NCBI GenBank assembly: GCA_964036315.1
Contig: OZ038492.1
Location: forward strand, 34,189,618-34,253,617
Length of the DNA stretch: 64,000 nt
DNA from: Acanthosepion esculentum
Taxonomy: Eukaryota > Mollusca > Cephalopoda > Sepiida > Sepiidae
Direction: 5' to 3'
Shown here: in pieces, positions 62,634 to 64,000 of the stretch
Layout: each line of letters opens with the position of its first letter
Numbering within the stretch: the stretch's first letter is position 1
Program-made: the position numbers and the translations under genes
The notes under the pieces: model-generated
Databases searched by the model: none
The model's input: the letters and a program-made list of their open reading frames with translations, nothing else
Told to the model about the DNA's origin: nothing

Positions 62634-62942
62634 GTGTGTGTTTACTTTTGTTCACCGATATTAATGCCTGCATGCATACCGTATATAATATATTCATAGA
62701 TATAAAGGTTTATCAATACAGACTTGAGAAATCAAATCATACAGTTCTAAAAGAAGCTGTACAATTTCCTGTAAAATTGTTAAGGCTTTTATTTATAAAT
62801 ACGTACATAAATGAGTCCCAAGTCAAATAATGAAGAAACCAAGTATTTTGTTCAACAAGTCTTCCTCAACGTCATCTCCTACTTTGCTAACGCATTTAAT
62901 AATAATAATAATAATAATGATAATAATAATAATAATGATAAC
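61741..62942. other. Simple repeats and CT-rich sequence, no gene recognised
   Basis: (TTTC)n at 62143-62180, (AT)n at 62427-62480 and 62572-62630, (AAT)n at 62901-62938. The 173-residue ORF at 62309-62830 is mostly microsatellite. Confidence 0.6.
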
Positions 62943-63950
62943 CTTTCATTAAAGCACAATACACCGACTGAAGCTGCAAAATACTTAAAAAAGAAAGCAA
63001 AAGCAAATGCAATCTACCAGATACAGAAACGATGGCAAGATAAACCGCTCCACGGTCAATACTCTGCCCGTGCCAAACAAACTGATGTAGACAAACCCCG
63101 TGGCTACGTAGTGCAGGGTTAAAAGCTGAAACCGAAGGTTTTATTCTTGTTGCACAGGACCAATGCTTGCTAATTAGAAATTATCAAGCCAGCATACTAA
63201 AAATTTGTGTTCGTCTAAAATGCAGTTTCTGTGAAAAATATCCAGAAACAATTGACCATCTTGTATCAAGTTGCACGGTATTGGCACCCACTGAATATAA
63301 AACACGACATGATAGAGTGGGCCAATATCTGCACTGGAAAATCTGCAACTTCTACGGAAAGACAACAGAAAGAAATTGGTATCAACACCAACGAGACCCG
63401 GTTACGGAGATAGGGTCTGTAACAATTTTATGGGACTTTATAATACACACAGACAGAACAATCAAAGTTAATTGCCGAGGCATCGTGATTAGAGACCGCA
63501 TAGACAAAATGTGCTTCCTTATTGATATGGCAGTCCCTGCAGACTGCAATGTATCTTTGAAGATCTTCAAAAAATATCAAAATACAAGGACCTTGAAATC
63601 GAAATGTCAAAAATGTGGCACACTTCCAGTTGTAGTTGGAGCCCTCAGATTGATTGAAAAAGATTCCAATAAACTCATTGAAGGAATTCCTGGCAACCCA
63701 TGCCTTAAATAAATACAAAAAAATGTCTTTACAAGTACAGCCCGCACCTTACGAAGGGCTTTATCTATGTAAAATATGTGTGATTATTTTTAAATTGCTC
63801 AGTGGAAGATGTCATGATGCCATTTCTGACCTTAGGTCTCTGGTCGGGACCCGGAAAGAAATGAGTATGCACAAAAAATTAAAGCAAATAAAATAATAAT
63901 AATAATATTAAATATCATATTCATTTTTTAATCTGCGATTGAACACTATT
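62943..63950 (+). mobile_element. RLE-LINE C-terminal part and 3'UTR
   Basis: Blocks in order: NTPTEAAKYLKKKAKANAIY, then CSFCEKYPETIDHLVSSC (the conserved Cys/His knuckle of R2/R4-type LINEs), RHDRVGQYLHWKICNFYG, VTILWDFIIHTDRTI, and the endonuclease segment RGIVIRDRIDKMCFLIDMAV (family D...D.K site; the usual Pro-Asp has become Arg-Gly). Next come VVVGALRLIEKDSNKLIEGI and PGNPCLK. One frameshift near 63122. The 5' junction lies at an (AAT)n tract. It is dead. Confidence 0.82.
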
Positions 63951-64000
63951 TAAACTGAGTTACCCGCTCTTAATAAAAGTAGGGAATTTTATTGATGGTG

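Overview
The window reads as one A+T-rich, repeat-dominated stretch of a metazoan nuclear genome, most likely a mollusc and probably an octopus-like cephalopod. That assignment is inference. It rests on the very large introns, the abundant (AT)n microsatellites, the SINEs built from 5S rRNA plus tRNA heads, and a mix of LINEs, Penelope-like elements, a Ty3/Gypsy element and DNA transposons. No organellar, bacterial or CRISPR signature was seen.

One host protein gene is well supported: GPN2 (GPN-loop GTPase 2) on the minus strand. Its three coding exons lie at 22948-23556, 18261-18359 and 11632-11853. All are phase 0 with GT/AG borders and join to a 309-residue protein, close to the usual ~310. 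A likely 5'UTR exon lies near 26241-26330, ending in a perfect GTAAGT donor and carrying a YY1-type motif. The introns (about 2.6, 4.6 and 6.4 kb) are filled with mobile-element remains.

Everything else recognisable is mobile or repetitive. Labels used here: LINE-A and LINE-B are CR1/jockey-like 3'-end families. LINE-C is an APE-endonuclease LINE with a C-terminal zinc finger. RTE is an RTE-clade LINE. RLE-LINE is an R2/R4-like LINE with a restriction-like endonuclease. SINE-5S has a 5S rRNA head plus a tRNA-like part. SINE-T is a tRNA-type SINE of 268 bp. SINE-L is a long SINE of about 610-700 bp. SINE-F is a family of hairpin repeats.

Layout: 1-11.5 kb holds A+T-rich sequence, LINE/SINE remnants, a mariner-like MITE, an RTE-tail repeat and a 108-bp perfect palindrome. 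11.6-26.3 kb is GPN2 with its repeat-filled introns. 26.4-35.5 kb holds LINE-A and RTE tails, MITEs, a SINE-5S and tandem repeats. 35.5-40.4 kb is a microsatellite followed by a minus-strand Ty3/Gypsy element with a 5' LTR and a SINE in its gag. 40.4-44.5 kb is LINE-C, a Penelope-like fragment and a SINE-5S. 44.9-48.6 kb is a Tc1 element carrying a SINE-L, then a LINE-A carrying a SINE-L that itself carries a piggyBac MITE. 48.7-54.4 kb holds a hAT MITE, Penelope-like pieces on opposite strands, two SINE-T copies, a 260-bp direct repeat and two foldback elements. 54.5-64 kb holds RTE, SINE-L, MITEs, LINE-B with a SINE and a TRIM-like LTR pair, a SINE-5S with a doubled 5S head, and an RLE-LINE.

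Target-site duplications and interrupted reading frames give a readable order of insertion at several places. These nested stacks, the composite SINEs and the palindromic elements are the most interesting content.
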